17,807 bases of DNA. Origin: Fimbriimonadaceae bacterium. Its GTDB lineage: Bacteria > Armatimonadota > Fimbriimonadia > Fimbriimonadales > Fimbriimonadaceae. Location: contig JADLGZ010000167.1 of NCBI GenBank assembly GCA_020849075.1, forward strand, positions 1-17,807. The letters run 5' to 3'. Shown one piece after another: positions 7,149 to 15,076 of this stretch (its first letter is position 1; every line of letters begins with the position of its first letter). Position numbers and translations under genes: made by a program. The notes below the pieces were generated by a model, which was not told the DNA's origin, searched no databases, and saw only the letters and a program-made list of their open reading frames with translations.

Positions 7149-9134
7149 TTATTGTAGTCCGGAGTTCGCCCGCTGAAGCATTTCTGCCATATCAACGATG
7201 TCAATCTCCTTGTCCGTGACCTGCTTGATGCTCGCGTCGAGCATGATGCGGCAGAAGGGGCAGCCGATGGCGACGGTGTCGGCGCCGGTAGCGAGGAGCT
7301 CCTCGGCGCGGCGATTGCCAGGGCGCTGATCGGGAGGCTCCTCCATCCACATGCGGCCGCCTCCTGCGCCACAACAGAGCGTCTTCTTACCCCGACGGGT
7401 TGGCTCTAGCAAGGCACCCCTACGTATGAGAGCCCGCGGCGCTTGACTTTCGTCATTCACACGGCCCAGATAGCAAGGGTCGTGGAAGACTGTCTTGGAG
7501 CCCTCAAGATCAATACCCTTGAGCTTGCCGTCGGCAACAAGCCGCTGAAGAAGTTGGGTGTGGTGCATGACCTCAACTCTGGGGCCGAACTGCTGGTACT
7601 CATTTGCAAACGTATTGAAGCAGTGCGGACAGGCCGTTACGACCTTCTTCACCTTGTATTTCTCGAAGATCGATTGGTTGCGCCCTACCATGTCCTGGAA
7701 GGTGAACTCATCGCCTGTGCGCCGTGCCGGGTCGCCGGTGCAGGCTTCTTCTTGCCCCAAGCACGCATATCGAACCCCTGCCTTATTGAGGAGCTGTGCC
7801 ATGGCCTTGGTGGTCTTGACCGCGCCGGGGTCGGTCGCGCCCGCGCACCCCACCCAAAAAAGGATGTCGAACTCGGGGTTTTCTCTAGCTAAGGGGACAC
7901 TCAGGCCAGCCATCCAATCCTCGCGGGTGCTGGCGGCTTGCCCCCAGGCATTCGCGGTGGACTGAGTTTGGCGAAGCATGACGGCCGGGCCGCCCGAAAG
8001 CGAGCCCTCACCGACGAGGTTGCGGCGCGCGTCCACGATCAGGTCCACGTGCCGAATAAGCACCGGGCACGCCTCAACGCAGGCATTGCAGGTCGTGCAA
8101 GCCCAAAGCGCTTCTTCGCTAACGGCCTCGGCAACGCTTGTGCCCGACCGCAGAGCACCGTGAATATCTGCTACCACCCTCTGCGGATCCAAGACCTTGC
8201 CGACGCCATTGGCCGGGCAGACCTCAGTGCACCGCCCGCAACCCATGCAGGCATCAAGGCTCATCAGGTGCCATCGTGAGTAGTGCTCGGGCAGTGACAC
8301 CCCAACTCGCTCAGTCTCCTCCACCTCAGCCATGGTGACGGGACTCAACTCGCCCATCGGTTGCTCTGGGCGACCGGCGGACGTCAAGATCGCCAGCACA
8401 ATGTGCTTGAGCCTCGTATGAGGTAGGGTCGCCAAAAAGGTGAAGAAGAGCCCGACATGGAACCACCATATGGCGACATAGGTGGCGTCGGTAATGGGCG
8501 GCAAGACTGATGCAAGCCCCTTGGCAACAAAACTAAACCCGTCGTACTGGGTCGGGTTGTTGCGAATGCGAGCAGCCTCCAGCAAGTACCCGCTGACACC
8601 TAGGACCCAGAGCAGGACCAAGTTCCACGAATCGCGCCAATCATGGGCCATCTGATGGAGCCGGAAACCCCAACGCCGCCCCATGGCCCAGGTTACTCCG
8701 GCGACGAATAGGAGCCCAAGAGCATCGAACGTTGCCTCATAAATGAGGTAGTACGTTCCGTGATGGAAATTGGGGATCCCGACCAAGGGCGAGTAGGTGG
8801 CGATGGCCAACAAGGACGTGGCGATGAAGAGGGAAAGGAAACCGTAAAAGATGAGCAGGTGCATCGGCGCCCCTGATCGAGGGCGACTCGAACGCACCTT
8901 CTTCTGCGCTAGGACATAGACCAAGATATTCTTGATCCAGTCCAATGGTGATGGCTTCCACTTGATGGGCTGCCCTTTCATCCAGAGTCGGGCGCTCCGC
9001 CCGATGACCCAAGCTAAGTAGGCCGTACACAGCACGACCAGCAAGTAAAAAATAGCCTTGGCCAACGGCCCCTGATGCATGAACTCATGGCGCGTCGCCT
9101 CATCGGCTAAGAACAACGTTGGACACAACCGCAC
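7149..9134 (-). CDS. Membrane iron-sulfur oxidoreductase, ETF:(mena)quinone oxidoreductase / HdrD-like
   Basis: 661 residues. The N-terminal part has about six membrane helices (roughly 25-45, 92-115, 127-150, 168-188, 218-238, plus one weaker) with several histidines, resembling the NarI-type cytochrome b domain. Then come two [4Fe-4S] motifs: CMGCGRCTEVCP (296-307) and CTTCNACVEACP (346-357). The C-terminal half holds two cysteine-rich CCG-type domains of heterodisulfide reductase: WVGCAG and ACPHC (about 427-505), then HDPCYLGR, CCGAGGG and GCPFC (551-628). This architecture fits proteins that pass electrons between electron-transfer flavoprotein and membrane quinone, for example in fatty-acid beta-oxidation. 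No ETF genes are next to it, so the partner is inferred. Start is GTG 9134, preceded by a -10-like TAGCAT 6 nt upstream; ATG 9080, just before the first helix, is the alternative. It diverges from the MlaE gene. Confidence 0.85.
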   Translation of the reverse strand: MRLCPTLFLADEATRHEFMHQGPLAKAIFYLLVVLCTAYLAWVIGRSARLWMKGQPIKWKPSPLDWIKNILVYVLAQKKVRSSRPRSGAPMHLLIFYGFLSLFIATSLLAIATYSPLVGIPNFHHGTYYLIYEATFDALGLLFVAGVTWAMGRRWGFRLHQMAHDWRDSWNLVLLWVLGVSGYLLEAARIRNNPTQYDGFSFVAKGLASVLPPITDATYVAIWWFHVGLFFTFLATLPHTRLKHIVLAILTSAGRPEQPMGELSPVTMAEVEETERVGVSLPEHYSRWHLMSLDACMGCGRCTEVCPANGVGKVLDPQRVVADIHGALRSGTSVAEAVSEEALWACTTCNACVEACPVLIRHVDLIVDARRNLVGEGSLSGGPAVMLRQTQSTANAWGQAASTREDWMAGLSVPLARENPEFDILFWVGCAGATDPGAVKTTKAMAQLLNKAGVRYACLGQEEACTGDPARRTGDEFTFQDMVGRNQSIFEKYKVKKVVTACPHCFNTFANEYQQFGPRVEVMHHTQLLQRLVADGKLKGIDLEGSKTVFHDPCYLGRVNDESQAPRALIRRGALLEPTRRGKKTLCCGAGGGRMWMEEPPDQRPGNRRAEELLATGADTVAIGCPFCRIMLDASIKQVTDKEIDIVDMAEMLQRANSGLQ

Positions 9135-9169
9135 GCGCCGATGCTACCCGCGCGATCATAATTTGAGCA
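9135..9169. promoter_or_regulatory. Short divergent promoter region
   Basis: Only 35 nt separate the divergent GTG 9134 and TTG 9170. On the plus strand CATAAT (9157-9162) is 7 nt before the TTG. On the minus strand TAGCAT (9146-9141) is 6 nt before the GTG. Both placements would start transcription at or next to the start codon. No good -35 box is seen at the right distance for either, and neither gene has a Shine-Dalgarno site. If the oxidoreductase instead starts at ATG 9080, the gap is 89 nt. Confidence 0.35.
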
Positions 9170-9904
9170 TTGAACGCCACGTTAACCTTCATCGGTGAGT
9201 GCACGATCATCCTGTTCCGAGCGATCGGGCGGCTATTCGTGCGCCCTGTTGAGTCCAATGAGTGGGTGAACCAAATGGCGTTTGTCGGGGTCAACAGCAT
9301 TCCGATCGTCGCATTGACGACGATGTTCTCTGGTGGCGTATTAGCCCTCTACTCATCGGACATGCTGATGAGATACGGAGCCGGCTCGCTCACTGGGTCG
9401 TTGGTTGGCCTTGCCGTAACCCGTGAAGTAGCGCCTGTTCTCGCGGGGATTATGGTTGCGGCACGTTGCGGAAGCTCAATGGCAGCCCAGATTGGACAGA
9501 TGGCGGTTACGGAGCAAGTTGATGCTCTTCGTAGCCTCAATGTGCAACCTATCAATTACTTGGTCGTTCCCCGGTTGGTGGCTTGCGTTCTCGGTCTGCC
9601 GATCTTATGCCTCATTGGTTGCTATGCCGGGATCCTCGGCGGTCTTTGGGTGAGCCAATACGCCGGAGTACCGCAAGAGTCATTTCTCAATTCCCTCCGC
9701 CAATTTGTTCAACCTTGGGATTTCTTGGGCGGAATGATCAAGTCTCTGGTGTTTGGGTTAATTGTGTCCGTAGTGGCCTGTCAGCAAGGATTGAGGACGA
9801 AGGATGGCGCCGTTGGGGTAGGCCGGGCCACCACGAACACCGTTGTCATTTCGATGGTGCTCATTTATGTAGCCAACTTCATTTTGGCCGCGATTTTATT
9901 CTAG
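9170..9904 (+). CDS. mlaE: MlaE-family ABC transporter permease
   Basis: 244-residue integral membrane protein, normal length for the MlaE/DUF140 permease family, which moves phospholipids or other lipids across the envelope as part of Mla-type ABC transporters. The family core is at 83-120: VTREVAPVLAGIMVAARCGS followed by SMAAQIGQMAVTEQVDAL, with the conserved EQVDAL coupling region. A further conserved block, CQQGLRTKDGAVGVGRATT, is at 204-222. About five to six membrane helices are visible. TTG 9170 is the first possible start, since a TGA lies in frame at 9164. The usual partners (an MlaF ATPase and an MlaD/MCE substrate-binding protein) are not adjacent: the next gene downstream is a deacetylase-like protein, so the other subunits must be elsewhere. 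The symbol denotes the family; the substrate is unknown. Confidence 0.88.
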   Translation: MNATLTFIGECTIILFRAIGRLFVRPVESNEWVNQMAFVGVNSIPIVALTTMFSGGVLALYSSDMLMRYGAGSLTGSLVGLAVTREVAPVLAGIMVAARCGSSMAAQIGQMAVTEQVDALRSLNVQPINYLVVPRLVACVLGLPILCLIGCYAGILGGLWVSQYAGVPQESFLNSLRQFVQPWDFLGGMIKSLVFGLIVSVVACQQGLRTKDGAVGVGRATTNTVVISMVLIYVANFILAAILF

Positions 9905-9905
9905 T

Positions 9906-11540
9906 TTGGGGCTGGAATGCCGCCAAAACCTGCCAACAATAGACGATGTGGAATTCGTACGGATCGGCATCATTCAGGACTCCGACGACCCCTATGCTGG
10001 GTGGTACGCCGAAGTCTTGGCCCATGCTGGACTTCGGGCGACCTCAGTCTCTGAGTTCACCTATGACGGCTTCAGCAAGTTTGATGTACTCCTCTTCTGT
10101 GGCCGAGGGGCCCTTCACGATCAAGAACTAGTCGGAAGGTGGCTTAGCGATGCCCGTCGAAGCATCGTTGTGAGCGGAGGCTCATGGAAACTGGAGAAAC
10201 TCTTAGGTATCAAGGCCGACCCATTGAGGTTCTCTTCCGGCCAAATTGCCCCGTCAGAGGCGGTGGTATGGCCTGATGGAGCCCCAAGCGCGATCTTTTT
10301 TGGCGGCTGCAAGGCACAAACCACCCAAGCTCAAACGCTTGTCACCACCTCGGATGGTCATGTCGCGGTGAGCCGAAATGGAAGCGCGTGGCTCGTCTCC
10401 CCCCACGTTGGCCAAACGATGGCCTTCATGCAAATGGGTACGTCCGTCGAAGCGCACGGGGTTGGCCCCTCTGATGGTTCCGCCAACTGGGATGAGGGAC
10501 CCTTAAGGGCTGAGTTTGGTTCACGACTCGGGTTCGATGCTCGACAAGATGGCCTGTTTCAAGTGCCGCATGCGGATATCGTTCGTGAGATGTGGATCAG
10601 GACTGTATTGGAGGCAATCGCCGCCACCGGCAAACGAGCGGCCATCCTTTGGCACCTCCCAGGTGGCGCAACCCACGCGGGGCTCCTCAGCCTTGACTGC
10701 GACATCAACAACCCAAGCATCCTATTCCAACTCAATTCTGCTCTGTCGATGACTGGTTCAAAGGCAACCTTTCTGTCTCGTGGCGCATCGTTTCCACCCG
10801 AAATCTATGGCTGGATGCGCCAATATGGTCACGAGGTTGGCCTTAGTTTCCACGAGAATTGGCGTCCAGAAAAAGCCCGCCTCGCGACCACCAACCTAAC
10901 TCGAATTGCTGGTGGCCAGGTGCTGACTGCGGCCATTGCACGAGGTGCTTGGCTAGGATTTACCCAGCCGTACGAAGCCTTCGCCCAAGCTGGAGTCCAT
11001 GCCGTACTGGGTAAAGGTGGTACTGAGAGAGGTACCGCAGGGTTCATCTTTGGCTCCTCCCACCCCTTCATTGCCCGCCCCACCTCGGCCTATGAGATTC
11101 CCTTCCAGTCGTTTGGCGGAAACTGGGATGAGCGCGTGATCAACCCAACCAAGCAACGTTACGGCGTCATTCACAGTATGATCCCGCTCTCGATGGTCCA
11201 AGAGGCGGATGGATTTGCCGGTCTAAAGCGCTGGGTATCGCTTGTGAAGCAATCCGGTGGCGACTACTTTACGGCTGAGCGCATGATTGAGTTTGAACGA
11301 GCCCGACGCAGCGCAAACCTCGTTCAGGAAAAGGGCAATCAATTCACCCTCGAAGCAGACGCTCCTATGGGCACAGCGACCGTGCTGATCACCGGACGTG
11401 ATTTGGTTGCCGAGAGCGGTCGGAAGGCACCTCAGGTTGTCACCCGCTACGGTAAAGAATTCACAGCAATCACCCTTGAGATGGGCGATAGCAAGTCAGG
11501 AGCTTTTATGCTCCAAGAGGAAGATCGAAAGGCAGCCTAA
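9906..11540 (+). CDS. Two-domain protein: glutamine-amidotransferase-like fold plus NodB-like (polysaccharide deacetylase-like) domain
   Basis: 544 residues from TTG 9906; GTG 9948 (residue 15, before EFVRIGIIQDSDDPYAGW) fits the start of the first domain better. Residues about 16-180 look like a class I amidotransferase/ThuA-like alpha/beta domain (DVLLFCGRGALHDQELVGRW, SIVVSGGSWKLEKLLG, SPHVGQTMAFMQMG), though no catalytic triad can be pointed to. Residues about 245-470 resemble the NodB homology domain: GLLSLDCDINNPSILFQ (259-275) matches the metal-binding D-D motif, and YGHEVGLSFH (307-316) the following strand. The zinc-binding HxxxH motif is not obvious, so catalysis may differ or be lost. 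No signal peptide. It starts right after the mlaE stop and overlaps the convergent next gene by 4 nt at the stops. Assignment is by motif reading only. Confidence 0.65.
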   Translation: MGLECRQNLPTIDDVEFVRIGIIQDSDDPYAGWYAEVLAHAGLRATSVSEFTYDGFSKFDVLLFCGRGALHDQELVGRWLSDARRSIVVSGGSWKLEKLLGIKADPLRFSSGQIAPSEAVVWPDGAPSAIFFGGCKAQTTQAQTLVTTSDGHVAVSRNGSAWLVSPHVGQTMAFMQMGTSVEAHGVGPSDGSANWDEGPLRAEFGSRLGFDARQDGLFQVPHADIVREMWIRTVLEAIAATGKRAAILWHLPGGATHAGLLSLDCDINNPSILFQLNSALSMTGSKATFLSRGASFPPEIYGWMRQYGHEVGLSFHENWRPEKARLATTNLTRIAGGQVLTAAIARGAWLGFTQPYEAFAQAGVHAVLGKGGTERGTAGFIFGSSHPFIARPTSAYEIPFQSFGGNWDERVINPTKQRYGVIHSMIPLSMVQEADGFAGLKRWVSLVKQSGGDYFTAERMIEFERARRSANLVQEKGNQFTLEADAPMGTATVLITGRDLVAESGRKAPQVVTRYGKEFTAITLEMGDSKSGAFMLQEEDRKAA

Positions 11541-11998
11541 GATGCCCAGCCAAGTTCACGCCGGAGGCCCCGGAGTGCAATCGTGTAATCCTCAAAGTCT
11601 TGACTCAGCTTCCGAAAGGTCGGGGCTTCGTGGTCGTGCGGCGGCATATCGAACATGCTGACAAGATGATACGATTCCTTGCCTTGCTTGGTGGCTGCCG
11701 GTATGGGTTCGCTAAGGAATTCAGGAAAGACCCCGCTCCAAAATAAGAGAAAGTCCCCGATATGGCGATGAACCACCCGTTCTCGATCAAATGATGGAGC
11801 ATTGAGGGCTACATCCCCCTCCGGGATCATCTCGCTGACCGACATCAACCGATGCCCGTTCGAGTCGCGAAGGCCAAAGATATGGTCTGTTCGCATGAAA
11901 CGGACTAGGACATCCACAATATAGGCCTCAACTTCCGGGTCAGCGCCCGGTAGCTCGCGGCGCACTACTTCGGTAAAGAACTGGCTCAAAGCTGGCAT
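11537..11998 (-). CDS. Conserved hypothetical protein
   Basis: 153 residues from ATG 11998. GAGGA (12012-12008, minus strand) is 9 nt before that ATG, which favours it over the in-frame TTG at 12007. The protein is acidic and soluble, with no signal peptide or membrane helix. Segments that look conserved are FMRTDHIFGLRD, HRHIGDFLLFWSGVFPEFL and HLVSMFD, ending in ALRGLRRELGW. I cannot name the family. Its stop overlaps the stop of the amidotransferase/NodB-like gene (4 nt, tail to tail), and it is divergent from the zinc-ribbon gene, so it is its own transcription unit. Confidence 0.65.
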   Translation of the reverse strand: MPALSQFFTEVVRRELPGADPEVEAYIVDVLVRFMRTDHIFGLRDSNGHRLMSVSEMIPEGDVALNAPSFDRERVVHRHIGDFLLFWSGVFPEFLSEPIPAATKQGKESYHLVSMFDMPPHDHEAPTFRKLSQDFEDYTIALRGLRRELGWAS

Positions 11999-12032
11999 CG
12001 TTTCCAATCCTCAGGGTGATTGTTCCAGATTG

Positions 12033-12047
12033 TGTTGAGTATCAACA
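12033..12047. repeat. Palindrome between divergent genes, possible operator
   Basis: TGTTGA (12033-12038), GTA, TCAACA (12042-12047): perfect 6-base arms with a 3-base spacer, in the short region between the divergent hypothetical gene (start 11998) and the zinc-ribbon gene (start 12081). Size and place fit a repressor site, but a repeat this short is expected several times by chance in the window. Confidence 0.25.
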
Positions 12048-12080
12048 ACTTCTTGGAACGCGTCAAACTATGAAAGGTTC

Positions 12081-12962
12081 ATGATTCATTGCCCAAAATG
12101 CCAAACCGAAAACCCAAGCGGAGCCCAATTCTGTAACAAGTGCGGTGTCGGGCTGGTCAAGAGCGGCGCACCTCCCTTGAGCCCACCGAACCCGCGCCGG
12201 AACACCCTCTTGACGGTGGTCTTCGCACTGATTTTCTTGCTGGTAGCGTTAGGCGTAGGGCTTACCGGGCTCTTGCGTGCCAATGCACAGGCACCTCCCT
12301 CCGGCGTGACCGCAGCTCGGGCCGATGCGCCGCCCCCGTCTCTGTTAGAAGTTCAAAAGGATGCAGGGTCTGGCGTCCTGAAGCGTAACCAAAAGGGTAT
12401 GCCGCTAGACATCAGAGAATGGCTAGAGCATCTTGAGCGCGTAGAGAAGCGGAGGCGAGACCTCTCCTTGCATCAAATCGGCTCGTTTATGGCGACGATG
12501 ACCACATTGCAGGTTGCTGGAGTTCAAGACATGCTAAAGGATCTCATGGGCGACCCCACAGAGATGGAGAGCAATCCCAAGCCGTCCAGCGCCGATAAAG
12601 TACACGCAGAGGTTGAGCAAGCTCGTGATGACTGGCGGAAGCTTCGCGAAGAATTTGAGTCAAAGCCACCACCCTCAGAATGCATCCCTATTCGGGCAAA
12701 GTATGAAATTGCATTGCGGGAGACAAGTGGCATGATGATGGACTTAATGGATGCCCTTGACCGGGCCATGTCCAGTAACGACCCGGAAGAAATGAAGCGG
12801 ATTGTGTCAGAGCTCTACGGCATGAAGGGGAAAAGCGCGCCAATTGATCAAGCCGGTGGCGAGACCGATGCTCTTGTCAGCGATATTTGTCGCAAGTACG
12901 AAACCCATAAATGGTTCAGCATCGCCCGAGACATTGGTGGCGGCGGAATGATGGGCCTATGA
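12081..12962 (+). CDS. Zinc-ribbon, single-pass membrane protein of unknown function
   Basis: 293 residues. It opens with a four-cysteine zinc ribbon (C4, C7, C18, C21: CPKC and CNKC) of the kind common at the start of bacterial regulatory or membrane proteins, then a proline-rich stretch and one membrane helix (about 43-64). The rest (70-293) is a long, charged, mostly helical region (EWLEHLERVEKRRRDL, DDWRKLREEFESK), probably outside the membrane given a cytoplasmic ribbon. It ends in a glycine-methionine tail. Function unknown. The start ATG follows AAAGG by 3 nt and TATGAA by 6 nt. Its TGA overlaps the ATG of the SprT-like gene (ATGA), so the two are translationally coupled. Confidence 0.75.
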   Translation: MIHCPKCQTENPSGAQFCNKCGVGLVKSGAPPLSPPNPRRNTLLTVVFALIFLLVALGVGLTGLLRANAQAPPSGVTAARADAPPPSLLEVQKDAGSGVLKRNQKGMPLDIREWLEHLERVEKRRRDLSLHQIGSFMATMTTLQVAGVQDMLKDLMGDPTEMESNPKPSSADKVHAEVEQARDDWRKLREEFESKPPPSECIPIRAKYEIALRETSGMMMDLMDALDRAMSSNDPEEMKRIVSELYGMKGKSAPIDQAGGETDALVSDICRKYETHKWFSIARDIGGGGMMGL

Positions 12963-13438
12963 AGAGCACCCCAGCGTTACTGGACTACGCGGAAGCAACC
13001 CTAGCTGAACTCCTGCGCGACTACCCCCTCCCAAATACGCCAGACATCGTGTGGCGGCGCTATCGCACGACGGCGGGAACTGCTGACTACAACACTTGGA
13101 CAATCAACTTGAGCTTGATCGTCCTTGACGATGAAGTTAAGCTTGACTCCACCCTCCGGCACGAGTACGCCCACCTGCTTGCCTATGCACGATTCGGCCC
13201 CAAGCACGGTCGCGGCCATGGTCCGGCCTGGCGAAGTGTCATGCGAGAAATGGGGCAGACGCCTGATGTTCGCCACTGTTATCCGGCAAACCGAAATCAA
13301 CGGCGCCAAGTAGTGGTCTACAAGTGCCAGAAATGCGGTGAACACATCTCGCGCCACCGACGACTCCCCCGCCGCCGAAAGTTCTCTCATGTCAACTGTG
13401 GAGGACTCATCCAATTCGTGGCAGTTCAAGCCGCTTAA
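12959..13438 (+). CDS. SprT-like zinc metallopeptidase
   Basis: 159 residues. The catalytic helix motif HEYAH is at 68-72, with the third zinc ligand probably H87 in the GHGPAW segment (86-91), the arrangement of SprT/Spartan-type proteases. The C-terminus carries a small zinc ribbon: C123 and C126 (YKCQKCG), with C147 in VNCGG and H144 as a possible fourth ligand. SprT-like proteins in eukaryotes cut DNA-protein crosslinks; the bacterial role is poorly defined, so substrate is not claimed. The ATG at 12959 overlaps the upstream stop by 4 nt (ATGA). A longer frame from 12911 runs inside the zinc-ribbon gene and adds nothing family-like, so I reject it. Confidence 0.85.
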   Translation: MKSTPALLDYAEATLAELLRDYPLPNTPDIVWRRYRTTAGTADYNTWTINLSLIVLDDEVKLDSTLRHEYAHLLAYARFGPKHGRGHGPAWRSVMREMGQTPDVRHCYPANRNQRRQVVVYKCQKCGEHISRHRRLPRRRKFSHVNCGGLIQFVAVQAA

Positions 13439-13476
13439 GGAGCGGAAACTCGTTATTGCGATCTAAGGGCAATTCG

Positions 13477-13496
13477 CAACGTAGAACTCTACGTTG
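13477..13496. promoter_or_regulatory. Near-perfect palindrome abutting the start codon of the NAD(P)H-hydrate repair gene
   Basis: Arms CAACGTAGA (13477-13485) and TCTACGTTG (13488-13496) are exact reverse complements separated by 2 nt. The second arm ends on the first G of the GTG start. With one G-T wobble and one more G-C pair, the stem can extend to 11 pairs and cover the whole start codon. It could be an operator, or in RNA a hairpin that hides the start. Confidence 0.5.
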
Positions 13497-15076
13497 TGTG
13501 GATAGCCTCAGCGGAACGATGCCGTGAAATGGACCAAATTGCGTCCAATGACTACGGCGTCCCCGCAATGGTTCTCATGGAACGCGCGGGTATCGCAGTT
13601 TTTGAAGCCATTAAGGAGATGTTGCCTTGCCCGGGCCGCATCTCTGTTCTATGTGGGCGGGGCAATAATGGCGGGGACGGCTTTGTTGTCGCAAGGCTAG
13701 CCCACGAAGCTGGGTACGACGTTGAAGTACTGGTCGCCGCCAGTGAAAGTCAACTCAGAGATGATGCGCGCACCCAACTCGCGGTGAGCCGGGCCCAAGG
13801 CGTTCAACCCACTTTCTATGACGATCCTTGCTGGAGCCGGCGACTCGAATGCATTGCTGCGTTTGATTTGGTCGTAGATGCATTGCTTGGCACAGGGGCG
13901 CACGGTGAGATCAAGGGCCCGATTGCCGAAGCCATTCAAGCAATCAATCACAGCGGCATTCCTGCAATCAGTGTAGACATTCCGTCCGGCATTGAAACCG
14001 ACACTGGCTCCGACCTTGGCGCAAGTGTCTGGGCCCTCCGAACGATCACCTTTGGAGTACCCAAGCCATTTCTGTTTCAAGGCATTGGAATGGAACATGC
14101 CGGCTATTGGACCGTTGCCGACATTGGTTACCCAAGCGCCGTCTTGCAGAGCGCGACCGACGCTCGCCTAATTGATCTCGAATGGGTTGCCGATGTACTC
14201 CCGACAAGGATGCGAACCGCTCACAAGCGCGACAACGGGCACGTCCTCATCATTGCCGGGAGTCACACCATGCCTGGGGCAGCGGCTCTCGCGTGTCGGG
14301 GCGCCCTTCGAGCGGGAGCCGGCCTTGTTACCCTAGCGAGCGTCGAGAGCGTATGCGATCTCGTCAGTGCCCAACTGCCTGAAGTAATTCGAGTCCCTCT
14401 GCCCAACACCAATGGGTTCTTGAACAAGGAAGCAGCGCTTGCCTTGCGAGATATTCGGGCGGATAGCGCCGTTATCGGGCCGGGGTTGGGGCAAGCTGAA
14501 CCCGTACGCGAATTTCTTGCGGACCTATTCCGAGATTGGGAAATCCCCAGTTGTTTGGATGCAGACGCGCTGAATGCCATCTCCTCTGGAGTTCCTTTAC
14601 CGCAGACACGATGCGTCCTGACCCCACATCCGGGAGAGATGGGACGCCTGATGGGGAGTAGCGTAGGCGAAATCCAAAGCGACCGATTCCGCACCGTGAC
14701 AGAAGCCACGGCCAAGTTTGGTCAAGCGGTGGTTCTCAAGGGCCCTCACACAATTATTGGCTGCCAAGGAAAGCCGATGAGCGTCAACCCCACGGGCAAT
14801 TGCGGTATGGCCTCGGCGGGCATGGGCGACGTACTCAGCGGACTGATTGGCACCTTGCTCGCCCAAGACTTGCCTACGTACTGTGGTGCCATGGCCGCCG
14901 TTTATTGGCACGGACTTGCCGCCGACATTTGTCAAGAGGTTATTGGTCAGGTGGGTTACTTAGCTTCCGACGTTGCCGATTCCCTGCCGGCGGCCCGTGC
15001 TAAGCTAACATCGTCATGCGAAGCTCGGTCGCGCGTACGCTCCTCGCTCTGCTCCTGTCCTCCCTTAGTGTCTTAG
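13496..15076 (+). CDS. nnr: Bifunctional NAD(P)H-hydrate epimerase / ADP-dependent NAD(P)H-hydrate dehydratase
   Basis: 526 residues, the usual length for the YjeF-type fusion that repairs NADH and NADPH damaged by hydration. The N-terminal epimerase (about 1-215) shows CGRGNNGGDGFV (53-64), VDALLGTG (127-134) and VDIPSG (160-165). The C-terminal dehydratase (about 230-500) shows GSHTMPGAAALA (255-266), LTPHPGEMGRL (375-385) and the nucleotide/active-site loop GNCGMASAGMGDVLSG (434-449), where many homologues have MATGGTGD. Start is GTG 13496, fitting the family's usual MWIVSAxxMRxxD-like opening; no Shine-Dalgarno site is visible. The last 20 residues after LASDVADSLPAARAKL are not family-like: they are the signal-peptide codons of the next gene read in another frame (61-nt overlap). 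Identification is firm. Confidence 0.93.
   Translation: MWIASAERCREMDQIASNDYGVPAMVLMERAGIAVFEAIKEMLPCPGRISVLCGRGNNGGDGFVVARLAHEAGYDVEVLVAASESQLRDDARTQLAVSRAQGVQPTFYDDPCWSRRLECIAAFDLVVDALLGTGAHGEIKGPIAEAIQAINHSGIPAISVDIPSGIETDTGSDLGASVWALRTITFGVPKPFLFQGIGMEHAGYWTVADIGYPSAVLQSATDARLIDLEWVADVLPTRMRTAHKRDNGHVLIIAGSHTMPGAAALACRGALRAGAGLVTLASVESVCDLVSAQLPEVIRVPLPNTNGFLNKEAALALRDIRADSAVIGPGLGQAEPVREFLADLFRDWEIPSCLDADALNAISSGVPLPQTRCVLTPHPGEMGRLMGSSVGEIQSDRFRTVTEATAKFGQAVVLKGPHTIIGCQGKPMSVNPTGNCGMASAGMGDVLSGLIGTLLAQDLPTYCGAMAAVYWHGLAADICQEVIGQVGYLASDVADSLPAARAKLTSSCEARSRVRSSLCSCPPLVS

Noticed and set aside
12911..12958. Earlier ATG for the SprT-like gene.
   Set aside because: The added residues are an out-of-frame reading of the upstream gene; the ATGA overlap at 12959 fits coupling and family length.
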